DNA of 64,000 bases from Hymenobacter sp. BT559 (GCF_017571525.1 NZ_JAGETY010000018.1:1-64000), one strand, 5' to 3'; counted from the stretch's first letter, positions 1-8,515 are shown. The notes: generated from the letters alone by a model not told the origin. Made by a program: numbers and translations.

Positions 1-78
1 CTAACGAAACAAATGGCTAAATACTCGTCCACAAAATCCGACTAATCCGAAAAATCCGTCCGAATCCGTGGTTCAGAA
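1..78. repeat. AATCCG-rich intergenic repeat, cut by the window edge
   Basis: The hexamer AATCCG occurs four times between about 35 and 68, separated by short A-rich or C-rich spacers, and is followed by a GTGGTTCAG stretch. This looks like one arm of a long intergenic hairpin such as those seen elsewhere in the window; the other arm would lie upstream of base 1 and cannot be seen. No gene is recognisable here. Confidence 0.4.
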
Positions 79-79
79 T

Positions 80-385
80 TTAATAAAAATCGAACCCTAG
101 CACGGCCCGCAGCGGCAGCATAATGCCAGCTTTTAGGGTGAGGTAGCCGGGGTGGGCAGCCCACACGGCGGTTTGCACGCGCTTGGTCTGGCCATCGGCA
201 GTTTGAAAGAAAATATCGAGCTTGCCGTGGTAGGCGTTGCCGAGGCGGGCGGCACGCTCGGCATCAGTGCGGCGGCGGTCTAGCTGCGCTTGGTCGGCCA
301 GCACATCAGTGGGGGCGAAGCGTAAATTGGGAATAACCTCTTTCTCAATGGTTTCGACCGGATGGTCGGTGGTGGGGGCAAACAT
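80..385 (-). CDS. Small conserved-looking hypothetical protein (101 aa)
   Basis: I do not recognise a family. The reading frame extends further upstream, but the Met at 385 is preferred because the extra N-terminal residues would overlap the acyl-CoA reductase gene and look like random translation. The product starts MFAPTTDHPVETIEKEVIP, has a charged middle with many Arg, Asp and Ala, and ends in an aromatic and hydrophobic segment. No signal peptide or membrane segment is evident. It lies downstream of the acyl-CoA reductase on the same strand, 94 bases away, and may be cotranscribed with it. Confidence 0.6.
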   Translation of the reverse strand: MFAPTTDHPVETIEKEVIPNLRFAPTDVLADQAQLDRRRTDAERAARLGNAYHGKLDIFFQTADGQTKRVQTAVWAAHPGYLTLKAGIMLPLRAVLGFDFY

Positions 386-479
386 AAGGCAGGAGAGCGG
401 TAGGTGAATAAAAGCGTAGAATAATCTGTAGTACGCAGGCAGTGGGGCTTTTAGTGTACCAACTTCGGGCCATTTCTGT

Positions 480-1496
480 TTACAATTCGGCCGCCAAAAA
501 TTCCATGGTGTCGATGCCATCGGCGTAGTCGGCCACGCCGGGGTTCTGGGCGCGGCCTAGCGGAAACGAGCCGGGATAGCGCCCACCGGCCGACACGAGG
601 CATTGCGTCTGAGCTGCCACATCGGTAAGCTGGTCAAGCAGGTCGATTTCCTGCGTATAGGTGCTGTAGTGCACCACCGAAATAGGCGACACCAGCGCCG
701 CGCGCTCGGTGAGCAGCAGAAAGCCATTGTCGAAGTGCGGCACGGCATTCACGAGCATGATGCTCTTGTTGTAGTCGTAGTTGTTCTGGTACTTGTGGTG
801 ATTCAGTACCGATTGCCAGGGCTGGAGCGCGTCGAGCAGCGGCACAAAATCGTAGCCTTCGGGCACGTAGAGCTTGCTCACGTTGCGGCAGCCCAGGCCG
901 TAATATTGGAAGATATCGGGGCCTAGCTGCGCCAGCTCCTCAGCCGTTTCCTGGCCCGTGAGGATGGCCAGGCTGGTGCGGTTGCGCCGAATGAGGTGGG
1001 ACTTGTTCTTGAAATAAAACTCGAAGTAGCGGGCCGTATTGTCCGAGCCGGTGGCAATGAAGGCATCGGCCGCATTGAGGCGCTCCACAAACTGAATGCG
1101 CTCAGCGAAGGCGGGCTCAATCTGGGTTAACTCCTTGGCAATCCAAAGCATGAGCACAGTGTCTTCCTTGCTAGACTTGGCCAGCAGCGTGTGGCCGCTC
1201 AGCAGCACGCATAGCATGTCGTGGAAGCCTACGAGCGGAATATTACCGGCCATCACCACACCTACTTGGCGGGGGCTAGCGGGCTCGGCGGGGTAGCGGC
1301 CGGCCCAGCGGCCGAGCTCGGGCTCGGCCAGCAGGTGGGCAATGCCGGTGATGGCGGCGCGCACGTTGGGCAGGTCAAACCAGCCGTTGCGGTTGCGGGC
1401 GCGGGCCGCGAGGTCGGTGAGTTCGTCGTCGGAAAGAGAGGCGAGGCGGCGGCCCAGCGCCGCAAAGGCAGCGAGGCGGGCAGGTTGATTCAGCAT
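480..1496 (-). CDS. LuxC-like acyl-CoA reductase
   Basis: The protein is 338 aa and resembles the LuxC/acyl-CoA reductase family, which reduces fatty acyl-CoA or acyl-ACP to aldehyde with NADPH. Visible features are a glycine-rich segment VGVVMAGNIPLVGFHD (residues about 78-93), the conserved LLAKSSKED stretch (about 104-112), and YYGLGCRNVSKLY, whose Cys203 is the likely acyl-accepting nucleophile. There is no signal peptide, so it should be cytoplasmic. It is divergent from the ferredoxin gene at 1629, a pairing I recall as recurrent in Bacteroidetes. The natural substrate and pathway cannot be read from the sequence. Confidence 0.85.
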   Translation of the reverse strand: MLNQPARLAAFAALGRRLASLSDDELTDLAARARNRNGWFDLPNVRAAITGIAHLLAEPELGRWAGRYPAEPASPRQVGVVMAGNIPLVGFHDMLCVLLSGHTLLAKSSKEDTVLMLWIAKELTQIEPAFAERIQFVERLNAADAFIATGSDNTARYFEFYFKNKSHLIRRNRTSLAILTGQETAEELAQLGPDIFQYYGLGCRNVSKLYVPEGYDFVPLLDALQPWQSVLNHHKYQNNYDYNKSIMLVNAVPHFDNGFLLLTERAALVSPISVVHYSTYTQEIDLLDQLTDVAAQTQCLVSAGGRYPGSFPLGRAQNPGVADYADGIDTMEFLAAEL

Positions 1497-1529
1497 AAGA
1501 AAGGGTAGCAGCGAGGCCGAATGAGCCGT

Positions 1530-1537
1530 ACTTTTGA
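1530..1537 (+). promoter_or_regulatory. TAnnTTTG-type -7 element (TACTTTTG) upstream of ferredoxin
   Basis: TACTTTTG fits the Bacteroidetes -7 consensus TAnnTTTG on the plus strand. It would give a leader of roughly 85 bases before the ferredoxin start at 1629. A matching -33 TTTG is not clear, so this is a motif call only. Confidence 0.35.
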
Positions 1538-1628
1538 GGGTTCAAACCGGCCGGCCCCGGCGCTTTTACGTACAGCCGGGCAGCTTTGACCAAGTAAAAT
1601 TACTCACTAGCATAAGGAGACGACGGCA

Positions 1629-1979
1629 ATGGCCATCATGATAACCGACGAGTGCATCAACTGTGGTGCCTGCGAACCGGAATGCCCCAACACCGCTATT
1701 TACGAGGGTGGTGCCCAGTGGCGCTGGGCCGATGGCACCACGCTGAAAGAAGTACAGACCATCGACGGCCACCTGGCTGGCGGCACCGAGCCCCAAAAGC
1801 CAGTGTCGAACGAGTACTATTACATCGTGACCGATAAGTGCACGGAATGCGTAGGCTTCCACGAGGAGCCACAGTGCGCCGCCGTGTGCCCCGTAGACTG
1901 CTGCGTAGATGACCCCGACCACCGCGAAAGCCGCGAGCGCCTGACCCAGAAGCAGCAGTGGCTGCACAAGGCGGCGTAA
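1629..1979 (+). CDS. 2[4Fe-4S] ferredoxin, Alvin/YfhL type
   Basis: The product is 116 aa. The first cluster motif is CINCGACEPECP with Cys9, Cys12, Cys15 and Cys19. The second is Cys71-x2-Cys74-x8-Cys83-x3-Cys87, the enlarged loop typical of Allochromatium vinosum-type ferredoxins. The region between the motifs is longer than in clostridial ferredoxins. It should be a cytoplasmic low-potential electron carrier. AAGGAG lies about ten bases before the ATG, one of the few Shine-Dalgarno-like sites in this window. The gene is divergent from the acyl-CoA reductase, which makes a functional link plausible but unproven. Confidence 0.93.
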   Translation: MAIMITDECINCGACEPECPNTAIYEGGAQWRWADGTTLKEVQTIDGHLAGGTEPQKPVSNEYYYIVTDKCTECVGFHEEPQCAAVCPVDCCVDDPDHRESRERLTQKQQWLHKAA

Positions 1980-1987
1980 GGATGTAG

Positions 1988-2012
1988 CGCGGACTCTGCG
2001 AGTCCGCGTTTT
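1988..2012 (+). terminator. Rho-independent terminator of the ferredoxin gene
   Basis: CGCGGACT and AGTCCGCG form an 8-bp stem around a CTGCG loop and are followed by TTTTG. The hairpin lies nine bases after the ferredoxin stop codon. Confidence 0.75.
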
Positions 2013-2030
2013 GTTGTGTGTGAATCAATA

Positions 2031-2120
2031 GAACGTCATGCTGAGCCTGTCGAAGCATCTCTCCCGAACGAGGCCCTAGCGGCGCGGTAGAGATGCTTCG
2101 ACAGGCTCAGCATGACGTTC
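2031..2120. repeat. Long hairpin repeat, copy 1 of the CCCTAGCGGCGC-loop family
   Basis: Two perfectly complementary 32-base arms (2031-2062 and 2089-2120) flank a 26-base loop holding CCCTAGCGGCGC. The arms contain GCATCTCT and its complement plus CTGTCGAAGC. The same arms with few changes occur at 8752-8852 and 21387-21478, and a diverged relative lies at 58287-58406. It separates the ends of the ferredoxin and aat genes, which converge here. Confidence 0.9.
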
Positions 2121-2135
2121 CTTATTTATTGGCGT

Positions 2136-2789
2136 TTAAAACAACCGCCGCCTTGAATCCTGCTCGGCCGCCAGCAGCGCCAGAAACTCGTGCCGCGATA
2201 CCTCCTCCGCGCCCAGCGCCGCCATGTGCGGCGTCAGTTGCTGAATATCAAACCAGCTAGCCCCCCTTGCTCGCAAATGCTCAGCTAGGGCCAGCACTGC
2301 CAGCTTCGAGGCATTAGGCCGATGGTGGAACATGCTTTCGCCCGCAAACACCCCTAGCACGGCCACGCCGTAAAGGCCGCCCACCAACTCGTCGCCCTCC
2401 CATACCTCCACGCTGTGGGCATAGCCGGCGGCGTGTAGCGCCGTGTAGCCGCTCACCAGTTGCGGCGTTATCCAGGTGCCGTCCTGGCCGGGGCGTGGCT
2501 GCACCTGGCACGCCCGTATCACCTGCCCAAACGCGGTGTCGAAGCTGATGCGCCACAGCGACTGCCGCTGCGCCCGCGCCAGGCTGCGGCCCACGTGCAG
2601 GCTAGCCAGCCGCAAAATGCCCCGGCGCGGCGGGCAAAACCAGGCCAGCGGCCAGCCCTCTACCGGCCACGGAAAAATGCCTTGGCTGTAGGCCGCCACC
2701 AGGTTTTCGACGGTAGGCTGGCCGCCGAGCAGCAGCAGGCCGTCGAGGTCGTCGCGCGCGGCGGTAGGTGGCGGGAAGGCGAGGGGCAT
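2136..2789 (-). CDS. aat: Leucyl/phenylalanyl-tRNA--protein transferase
   Basis: The enzyme moves Leu or Phe from aminoacyl-tRNA to proteins with N-terminal Arg or Lys, marking them for Clp degradation by the N-end rule. Family hallmarks are LLLGGQPTVENLVAAYSQGI, FPW, WFCPPRRGIL, the GTWITPQLVSGYTALH block, HSVEVWEGDELVGGLYGV and FAGESMFHH near the middle, and the C-terminal DIQQLTPHMAALGAEEVSR. The start at 2789 (MPLAFPPP) is preferred over one 45 bases upstream because it gives the usual family length of about 217 aa. The upstream neighbour is divergent. Confidence 0.94.
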   Translation of the reverse strand: MPLAFPPPTAARDDLDGLLLLGGQPTVENLVAAYSQGIFPWPVEGWPLAWFCPPRRGILRLASLHVGRSLARAQRQSLWRISFDTAFGQVIRACQVQPRPGQDGTWITPQLVSGYTALHAAGYAHSVEVWEGDELVGGLYGVAVLGVFAGESMFHHRPNASKLAVLALAEHLRARGASWFDIQQLTPHMAALGAEEVSRHEFLALLAAEQDSRRRLF

Positions 2790-2862
2790 TAGGTTGGTGA
2801 TTGTATTTACATTGCTAGCACAAAGGCAAAACACGGACGGCAGTTGTGATTTATACCAAAGT

Positions 2863-3267
2863 ATGAAAGTAAGTTTTTTGACTTTTAGACAAACTCGTGT
2901 CTGTATTTTAGCTAGCCTAGTGGCCTGTATTCTTACTGCATTATTGATGAGCTATAGTGAGGATGCAATTCATTTGTTTATTCTTTCAATAGGCTTTCTA
3001 CTCCTGTTTTATTACTTATATGTAGCTACATATTGTGTTTATATAGCAGAAAGCCAAGTTGTATTGAAAAATGGAGTGCGATTGATAACTAGGCCACGGA
3101 CTGAAGTTTGGAAAGTAGAAGCTATAAGTGGCCCGGTTTACCAGATTACGTTTCGTGACCAAACTATCTGCCGCTTCGTTTATCAGCCTAGCTTTCCTTT
3201 TCATAAAGACTTTGGCCGAAATGCAGTCAGAGAAGCGATGATACTTGCTCAACTAAGAGGCACCTAA
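2863..3267 (+). CDS. Small membrane protein of unknown function, AT-rich
   Basis: I do not recognise a family. The 134-aa product has two adjacent hydrophobic segments (about residues 13-30 and 36-56) followed by a soluble C-terminal half with KNGVRLITRPRTEVWKVEAI. That layout resembles small bacterial PH-like or DUF membrane proteins, but I would not assign one. The start at 2863 is chosen because the earlier in-frame Met overlaps the aat start and adds no sensible sequence. Base composition is clearly more AT-rich than the genes on both sides, and a complex palindromic element begins right after the stop, so recent acquisition is possible. Confidence 0.65.
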   Translation: MKVSFLTFRQTRVCILASLVACILTALLMSYSEDAIHLFILSIGFLLLFYYLYVATYCVYIAESQVVLKNGVRLITRPRTEVWKVEAISGPVYQITFRDQTICRFVYQPSFPFHKDFGRNAVREAMILAQLRGT

Positions 3268-3463
3268 CTGGCGCGAGTTTAAGCGAAGCCTAATTCGTGA
3301 CAAATAATAATGATGAGGTTATACCTCATCTGCCGCAACGCGGCAAGCTACAGCTGGTGGCTAGTGAGAGTCGCCCAATACCGCCTTGCCGCTGGCGCGG
3401 CAGTGGAGGTGCAACCTCCACAATAAAAAAGACACGAGTTACGCTGCGCTAAACTCGCGCCAG
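3268..3463. repeat. MITE-like element of nested palindromes
   Basis: The outer ends are an imperfect inverted repeat of about 30 bases starting CTGGCGCGAGTTTA at 3268 and ending in its complement at 3463. Inside, GAGGTTATACCTC and GCCGC-AAC-GCGGC on the left are each small palindromes. They are also complementary to the right-hand GCCGCTGGCGCGGC and GGAGGTGCAACCTCC. The whole element can fold into one long stem or several short ones. It has no coding capacity and starts directly after the stop of the AT-rich gene. Confidence 0.75.
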
Positions 3464-3503
3464 AGCTAGCGAAAAGCAAAAGCGGCACCTTAGCGGTTTG
3501 CCG

Positions 3504-3511
3504 TACTTTTG
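3504..3511 (+). promoter_or_regulatory. -7 element TACTTTTG of valS
   Basis: TACTTTTG matches TAnnTTTG and is followed 26 bases later by the valS ATG at 3538, giving a short leader. The preceding context CCG and following GCC recur at other putative -7 elements in this window (10415, 35523, 44359). Confidence 0.45.
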
Positions 3512-3537
3512 CCCCCTAGTAGCAGAATCTCTCCCTA

Positions 3538-6168
3538 ATGTCCCTCGCCAAAACCTATTCGCCCGCCGACGTTGAAGCCAAATGGTACCAGCGCTGGCAG
3601 GAGCAGGGCTTTTTTCAAGCCAAACCCAACCCCCGCAAGCAGCCTTACACCGTGGTCATTCCGCCGCCCAATGTGACGGGCGTGCTGCACATGGGCCACA
3701 TGCTCAACAATACCATTCAGGACGTGCTGGTCCGCCGCGCCCGGATGCAGGGTAAGGAAGCACTGTGGGTGCCCGGCACCGACCACGCCAGCATCGCCAC
3801 CGAGGCCAAGGTAGTGGCCATGCTCAAGGAGCAGGGTATCAATAAGAAAGACCTGAGCCGCGAAGACTTCCTGACCCACGCCTGGGCCTGGAAGGAGAAG
3901 TACGGCGGCATCATTCTGGAGCAACTGAAGCAGCTAGGGGCTAGCTGCGACTGGAGCCGCACGCGCTTCACGATGGAGCCCAAGCTAACTGAGGCCGTGC
4001 TGCGCGTATTCGTAGACCTGTACCGCAAGGGCCTGATTTACCGCGGGGTGCGCATGGTGAACTGGGACCCGCTGGGCGGCACCGCCATCTCGGATGAGGA
4101 AGTGATTCCGAAGGACACCCAGGCCAAGATGTACCACCTCAAGTACGAGGTGGTGGGCCAGCCCGGCCGCTTCCTCACGGTAGCTACCTCGCGCCCCGAA
4201 ACCGTGATGGCCGATGTGGCCGTGGCCGTGAACCCCACCGACCCGCGCTACCAGGACCTGGCCGGGCAGCGCGTGCGCATCCCGCTGCTAGGCCGCGAAA
4301 TCCCGGTTATTCAGGATGAGTACGTGACGGTGGACTTCGGCACGGGCGCGCTGAAAGTGACGCCTGCCCACGACCTCAACGACTACGAGCTGGGTTTGAA
4401 ACACAACCTGCCAGTTATTGACATTCTGAACGATAACGGCACGCTGAACGAAAAGGCCGAGCTGTACGTGGGCCAGGACCGGTTTGCGGCCCGCCGCAAC
4501 ATCGTGAAGGATTTACAGGAAGCCGGCCTGCTCGACAAAATCGAGGAGTACGCCAGCATCGTGCAGACCTCGGAACGCACCGGCGCCGTGATTGAGCCCA
4601 AGCTGAGCTTGCAGTGGTTCCTGAAAATGGAGCACTTGGCCAAGCCCGCGCTCGAAGTGGTGGAAAACGACACCATTAAGCTGCACCCGCCCAAGTTCAA
4701 GAACATGTACCGGGTGTGGATGGAGAACGTGCGTGACTGGTGCATCTCGCGCCAGCTGTGGTGGGGCCAGCGCATTCCGGCCTACTACCTGCCCGATGGC
4801 TCGTTTGTAGTGGCCCAGAACGAGGCCGAAGCCGTAGAGCTGGCCCGCGAGCAGAGCGGTAACAACGCGCTGCAAGCCAGCGACCTGCGCCAGGACGAGG
4901 ACGTACTCGATACCTGGTTCTCGTCGTGGCTTTGGCCCATCTCGGTGTTCGACGGTTTCGACGACCCCGACAACGCCGACATCAACTACTTCTACCCGAC
5001 CAACGACTTGGTGACGGCCCCCGAAATCCTGTTTTTCTGGGTAGCCCGCATGATTATGTCCGGCTTGGAATATCGCAAGGAAGTGCCGTTCAAAAACGTG
5101 TACCTCACGGGTATTGTGCGCGATGCACAGGGCCGCAAGATGAGCAAGCAGCTCGGTAACTCGCCCGACCCGCTCGACCTCATCCGCGACTTTGGCGCCG
5201 ACGCGGTGCGCACGGGCATGCTGTTTTCGTCGCCCGCAGGCAACGACTTGTTCTACGACCAGAAGCTGATTGACCAGGGCCGCAACTTCAACAACAAGCT
5301 CTGGAACGCCTTCCGCTTGGTAAAAGGCTGGGAGGTGGACAACGCGCTGCCCTTTGCCAACGCGCAGGCTGTTAGTTGGTTTAAAGCTAAGCTGGCCGAA
5401 ACCGTAGCGGTGCTCGACGAGCATTTCGAGAAATTCCGGATGAGCGACGCGTTGCTGACGGTGTACAAGCTCGTGTGGGACGATTTCTGCGGGCAGTATC
5501 TCGAAATGGTGAAGCCGGCCTACCAGCACCCCATTGATGCCGAAACGCTGCGCGCAACCGTCGATTTTCTCGAAACGCTGCTCAAGCTGCTGCACCCGTT
5601 CATGCCCTTCATCACCGAAGAGCTATGGCACGAGCTGGCCGAGCGCGGCCCCAAAGACTACGTGTGCGTGGCCCACTGGCCCAAAGTGACCGCGCCCGCT
5701 GACAGCGCCGAGGTGCTGGCGAGCATGGACAAGGCCCTAGCCATTGTAGCGGGCGTGCGCAACGTGCGCAACCAGAAAAACATTGGCCCCACCAAGCAGG
5801 TAGCCCTAGCGGTGAAAACTGACGACTCGGCCGCTATCCAAACCTACGCCGGGCTCGTGCGCAAGCTGGCTAACCTCAGCGACTTGACTTTTGTGACCGA
5901 AGGTCCGGCTAGCTCGGTGAGCTTCGTGCAAGGCAGCAGCGAGTTCTTTATTCCGCTCGAAATGCAGGTGGATGCCGTCGCCGAGCGTGCCCGTGTCGAG
6001 AAAGAGCTAGAATACGCCATCGGCTTCCGCGACTCAGTAAATAAGAAGCTGGGCAACGAGAAATTTGTGGCCAACGCCAAGCCCGACGTACTGGAGCGCG
6101 AGCGCCAGAAGCTAGCCGACGCCGAAGGAAAAATCACCGCCCTAGAGCAAACGCTAAAGGTGCTCTAG
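3538..6168 (+). CDS. valS: Valine--tRNA ligase
   Basis: This class I aminoacyl-tRNA synthetase is 876 aa, a normal length for bacterial ValRS. The ATP-binding HIGH signature appears as HMGH (residues 51-54) within PPPNVTGVLHMGHML, and the KMSKS loop appears as GRKMSKQLGNSPDPLDLI (about 532-549). The editing (CP1) domain is represented by TSRPETVMADVAVAVNP and GTGALKVTPAHD. Residues about 810-876 form the C-terminal coiled-coil arm that grips tRNA(Val), rich in Glu, Lys and Leu. The gene stands alone with its own promoter and terminator. Confidence 0.98.
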   Translation: MSLAKTYSPADVEAKWYQRWQEQGFFQAKPNPRKQPYTVVIPPPNVTGVLHMGHMLNNTIQDVLVRRARMQGKEALWVPGTDHASIATEAKVVAMLKEQGINKKDLSREDFLTHAWAWKEKYGGIILEQLKQLGASCDWSRTRFTMEPKLTEAVLRVFVDLYRKGLIYRGVRMVNWDPLGGTAISDEEVIPKDTQAKMYHLKYEVVGQPGRFLTVATSRPETVMADVAVAVNPTDPRYQDLAGQRVRIPLLGREIPVIQDEYVTVDFGTGALKVTPAHDLNDYELGLKHNLPVIDILNDNGTLNEKAELYVGQDRFAARRNIVKDLQEAGLLDKIEEYASIVQTSERTGAVIEPKLSLQWFLKMEHLAKPALEVVENDTIKLHPPKFKNMYRVWMENVRDWCISRQLWWGQRIPAYYLPDGSFVVAQNEAEAVELAREQSGNNALQASDLRQDEDVLDTWFSSWLWPISVFDGFDDPDNADINYFYPTNDLVTAPEILFFWVARMIMSGLEYRKEVPFKNVYLTGIVRDAQGRKMSKQLGNSPDPLDLIRDFGADAVRTGMLFSSPAGNDLFYDQKLIDQGRNFNNKLWNAFRLVKGWEVDNALPFANAQAVSWFKAKLAETVAVLDEHFEKFRMSDALLTVYKLVWDDFCGQYLEMVKPAYQHPIDAETLRATVDFLETLLKLLHPFMPFITEELWHELAERGPKDYVCVAHWPKVTAPADSAEVLASMDKALAIVAGVRNVRNQKNIGPTKQVALAVKTDDSAAIQTYAGLVRKLANLSDLTFVTEGPASSVSFVQGSSEFFIPLEMQVDAVAERARVEKELEYAIGFRDSVNKKLGNEKFVANAKPDVLERERQKLADAEGKITALEQTLKVL

Positions 6169-6192
6169 CCCGCATAAAAAACACTAGCCCAG

Positions 6193-6237
6193 GCGCCCGG
6201 CCCGACTGAATACACTATCAGCCTGGCCGGGCGCTTT
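6193..6237 (+). terminator. Terminator downstream of valS
   Basis: GCGCCCGGCC (6193-6202) and GGCCGGGCGC (6225-6234) are perfectly complementary, separated by 22 bases and followed by TTT. It lies 24 bases after the valS stop. Confidence 0.7.
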
Positions 6238-6250
6238 AGCGTGTAACTGC

Positions 6251-6288
6251 TTGTTAAGCAGGATTTCTGTAAACTATTGTTAAGCAGG
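6251..6288. promoter_or_regulatory. Direct repeat TTGTTAAGCAGG x2 upstream of the S9 peptidase
   Basis: The 12-base sequence TTGTTAAGCAGG occurs at 6251-6262 and 6277-6288, a start-to-start spacing of 26 bases, about 75 bases before the peptidase start. Spacing of about two and a half helical turns would suit a dimeric regulator, but no regulator is known for it. Confidence 0.3.
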
Positions 6289-6361
6289 CAGCAGCCACGC
6301 TGTGCCACGTGGTTGTTGTTTCTGACGTTTCTTTGAAGCAGTGAATTACCCTTCGGTTCAT

Positions 6362-8500
6362 ATGAAAATATTATCTACCTTCTGGTTAAGCTGCCTGGCT
6401 AGCCTTGCTGCGATATCCGCACAGGGCCAGGCTTCATCTTCTGGCTCTATGTCCAATCCGCCCGTTGCTACTAGCAAGCCTAAGCAGCTTGTCTCGCCCC
6501 ACGGCACCCGCACCGACAATTACTACTGGCTCAATGAGCGCGAGAACCCGCAGGTGCTCGACTACCTGAAACAGGAAAATGCTTACTTCGACGAGAAGAT
6601 GGCGCCCGTGAAGCCGCTGGAAGACAAGCTCTTCACCGAGATGAAAGGCCGCATCAAAGAACAGGACGCTTCGGTGCCCTACCGCGACCACGGCTACTAC
6701 TACTATACGCGCTACGAAACCGGCGGCGAATACCCGCTCTACTGCCGCAAGGAGGGCAGCCTCAATGGCGCCGAGCAAATCATGCTCAACGGCAACGAGA
6801 TGGGCGAGGGCAAAAGCTACTTTGCCATCGGTGGCACGGAGGTGAGCGACGACAACCAGACCCTAGCCTACGGCGTCGATGAGGTGAGCCGCCGGCTCTA
6901 TACGCTTTACTTTAAAAATCTAGCTACCGGGCAGTTATACCCCGAAAAAATCGCTAACACTGCCGGCCAGGCTGTCTGGGCGGCCGACAATAAGACCGTC
7001 TTTTACACCAAAAAGGATGTAACCACGCTGCTCGCCTACCAGGTGTACCGGCACACGCTCGGTACCGACCCTAGCCACGACGTGCTGGTATACGAGGAAA
7101 AGGATAACACCTTCGGCGTCAACATTGAGCGCAGCAAGTCGCGTCGCTACGTGGGCATTACCCTGCACAGTTCGCTGTCGTCGGAGTACCGCTACCTGGA
7201 GGCTAGCAAGCCCACCGGTCAGTTTAAGGTGTTTTTGAAGCGTGAGCCCGACCACCTCTACGAGGTGCAGGACGCCAACGGCGAGTTTTACGTGCTCACC
7301 AACTGGGAGGCGCCCAACTTCCGGGTGATGGCTACGCCGCTCAGCAATACCAGCAAGGCGCAGTGGGAAGACGTGGTGCCGCAGCGCGAAGACGTGTTCA
7401 TTGAGCAGATGGAGCTTTTCAAAGGCTACCTCGTGCTGAACGAGCGCGCCGAGGGCCTGCGCGAGCTGCGTGTTATCAACCTGGCTACCGAAATCGGGCA
7501 GGTGGTGCCGTTCCGCGAAACGGCCTACACCACGTTCATCGGCGCCAACCCCGAGTTTGACACCCCCGTGCTGCGCCTCACCTACACCTCGTTTACGACG
7601 CCGACCAGCACCTACGACTACAACATGGCTACTCAAAAGCTGACCCTGCTGAAGGAGCAGCCGGTGCTAGGGGGCTTCAACAAGGAAGACTACGTGACGG
7701 AGCGCATATTTGTGAAAGCCCGCGACGGCAAAGAAATTCCCCTGACTATCGTTTATAAAAAAGGCTTCAAAAAGGACGGCACCGGCCCGCTGCTGCAATA
7801 CGCCTACGGCTCCTATGGGCTGTCGATGGACCCTACCTTTTCATCGGCGCGCCTGAGCCTGCTCAACCGCGGCTTTGCTTATGCGCTGTGCAGCATCCGG
7901 GGCGGGCAGGAGCTTGGCCGCCAGTGGTTTGAGGACGGCCGCATGCTGCACAAGAAAAACTCGTTTACCGACTTTATCGACTGCTCGCTTTACCTCATCA
8001 AGGAGAAATACACGTCTACCAGCAAGCTTTTTGCCCAAGGCGGCAGCGCAGGCGGCCTGCTGATGGGCGCCGTGGTGAACATGCGCCCCGACCTCTACAA
8101 GGGCGTTATCGCCGCCGTGCCATTCGTGGACGTCGTCACGACCATGTCGGACGCCAGCATTCCGCTCACTACCGGCGAGTACGACCAGTGGGGCAACCCC
8201 GCCGATAAAAAGTACTACGACTACATGCTCTCGTACTCGCCCTACGACAACGTGAAGGACCAGGCATATCCCAACATGCTTGTGCTCACCGGATTGCACG
8301 ACTCGCAGGTGCAGTATTTCGAGCCTGCCAAGTGGGTAGCCAAGCTCCGCGCCACCAAAACCGACAACCACCTGCTGCTGCTGCACACCGACATGGAAGC
8401 CGGCCACGGCGGTGCTTCGGGCCGCTTCAAAGCTCTGCACGATGTGGCGCGCCAATACGCGTTTCTGTTTCTGCTGCTAGGGTCGAAAACGACGATATAG
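6362..8500 (+). CDS. S9 family prolyl oligopeptidase / oligopeptidase B-like, secreted
   Basis: The mature enzyme should be a periplasmic or exported serine oligopeptidase that cleaves short peptides, probably after basic residues if it follows oligopeptidase B. The N-terminus MKILSTFWLSCLASLAAISAQ is a signal peptide, which is why the Met at 6362 is preferred over 6341. A seven-bladed propeller covers about residues 70-420 and the alpha/beta-hydrolase domain the rest. The likely triad is Ser562 in GGSAGG, Asp647 in GLHDSQV and His682 in EAGHGG. At 712 aa the length is normal. It is monocistronic. Confidence 0.92.
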   Translation: MKILSTFWLSCLASLAAISAQGQASSSGSMSNPPVATSKPKQLVSPHGTRTDNYYWLNERENPQVLDYLKQENAYFDEKMAPVKPLEDKLFTEMKGRIKEQDASVPYRDHGYYYYTRYETGGEYPLYCRKEGSLNGAEQIMLNGNEMGEGKSYFAIGGTEVSDDNQTLAYGVDEVSRRLYTLYFKNLATGQLYPEKIANTAGQAVWAADNKTVFYTKKDVTTLLAYQVYRHTLGTDPSHDVLVYEEKDNTFGVNIERSKSRRYVGITLHSSLSSEYRYLEASKPTGQFKVFLKREPDHLYEVQDANGEFYVLTNWEAPNFRVMATPLSNTSKAQWEDVVPQREDVFIEQMELFKGYLVLNERAEGLRELRVINLATEIGQVVPFRETAYTTFIGANPEFDTPVLRLTYTSFTTPTSTYDYNMATQKLTLLKEQPVLGGFNKEDYVTERIFVKARDGKEIPLTIVYKKGFKKDGTGPLLQYAYGSYGLSMDPTFSSARLSLLNRGFAYALCSIRGGQELGRQWFEDGRMLHKKNSFTDFIDCSLYLIKEKYTSTSKLFAQGGSAGGLLMGAVVNMRPDLYKGVIAAVPFVDVVTTMSDASIPLTTGEYDQWGNPADKKYYDYMLSYSPYDNVKDQAYPNMLVLTGLHDSQVQYFEPAKWVAKLRATKTDNHLLLLHTDMEAGHGGASGRFKALHDVARQYAFLFLLLGSKTTI

Positions 8501-8515
8501 CGGGCTAGCCCCCGC

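Noticed and set aside
1..78. Repeated AATCCG units as a possible CRISPR array
   Set aside because: The units are only six bases with uneven 3-9 base spacing and no unique spacers.
1538..1552. GGTTCAAACC resembling a tRNA T-arm
   Set aside because: No acceptor stem, D-arm or anticodon arm can be built from the 60 bases upstream, and the coding start of the acyl-CoA reductase intrudes.
2794..2862. Earlier Met for the AT-rich membrane gene
   Set aside because: It would overlap the divergent aat start, and the extra residues are hydrophilic and unlike a membrane protein N-terminus.
4513..5595. 360-codon minus-strand frame inside valS
   Set aside because: Same reason: a shadow of valS with no recognisable motif.
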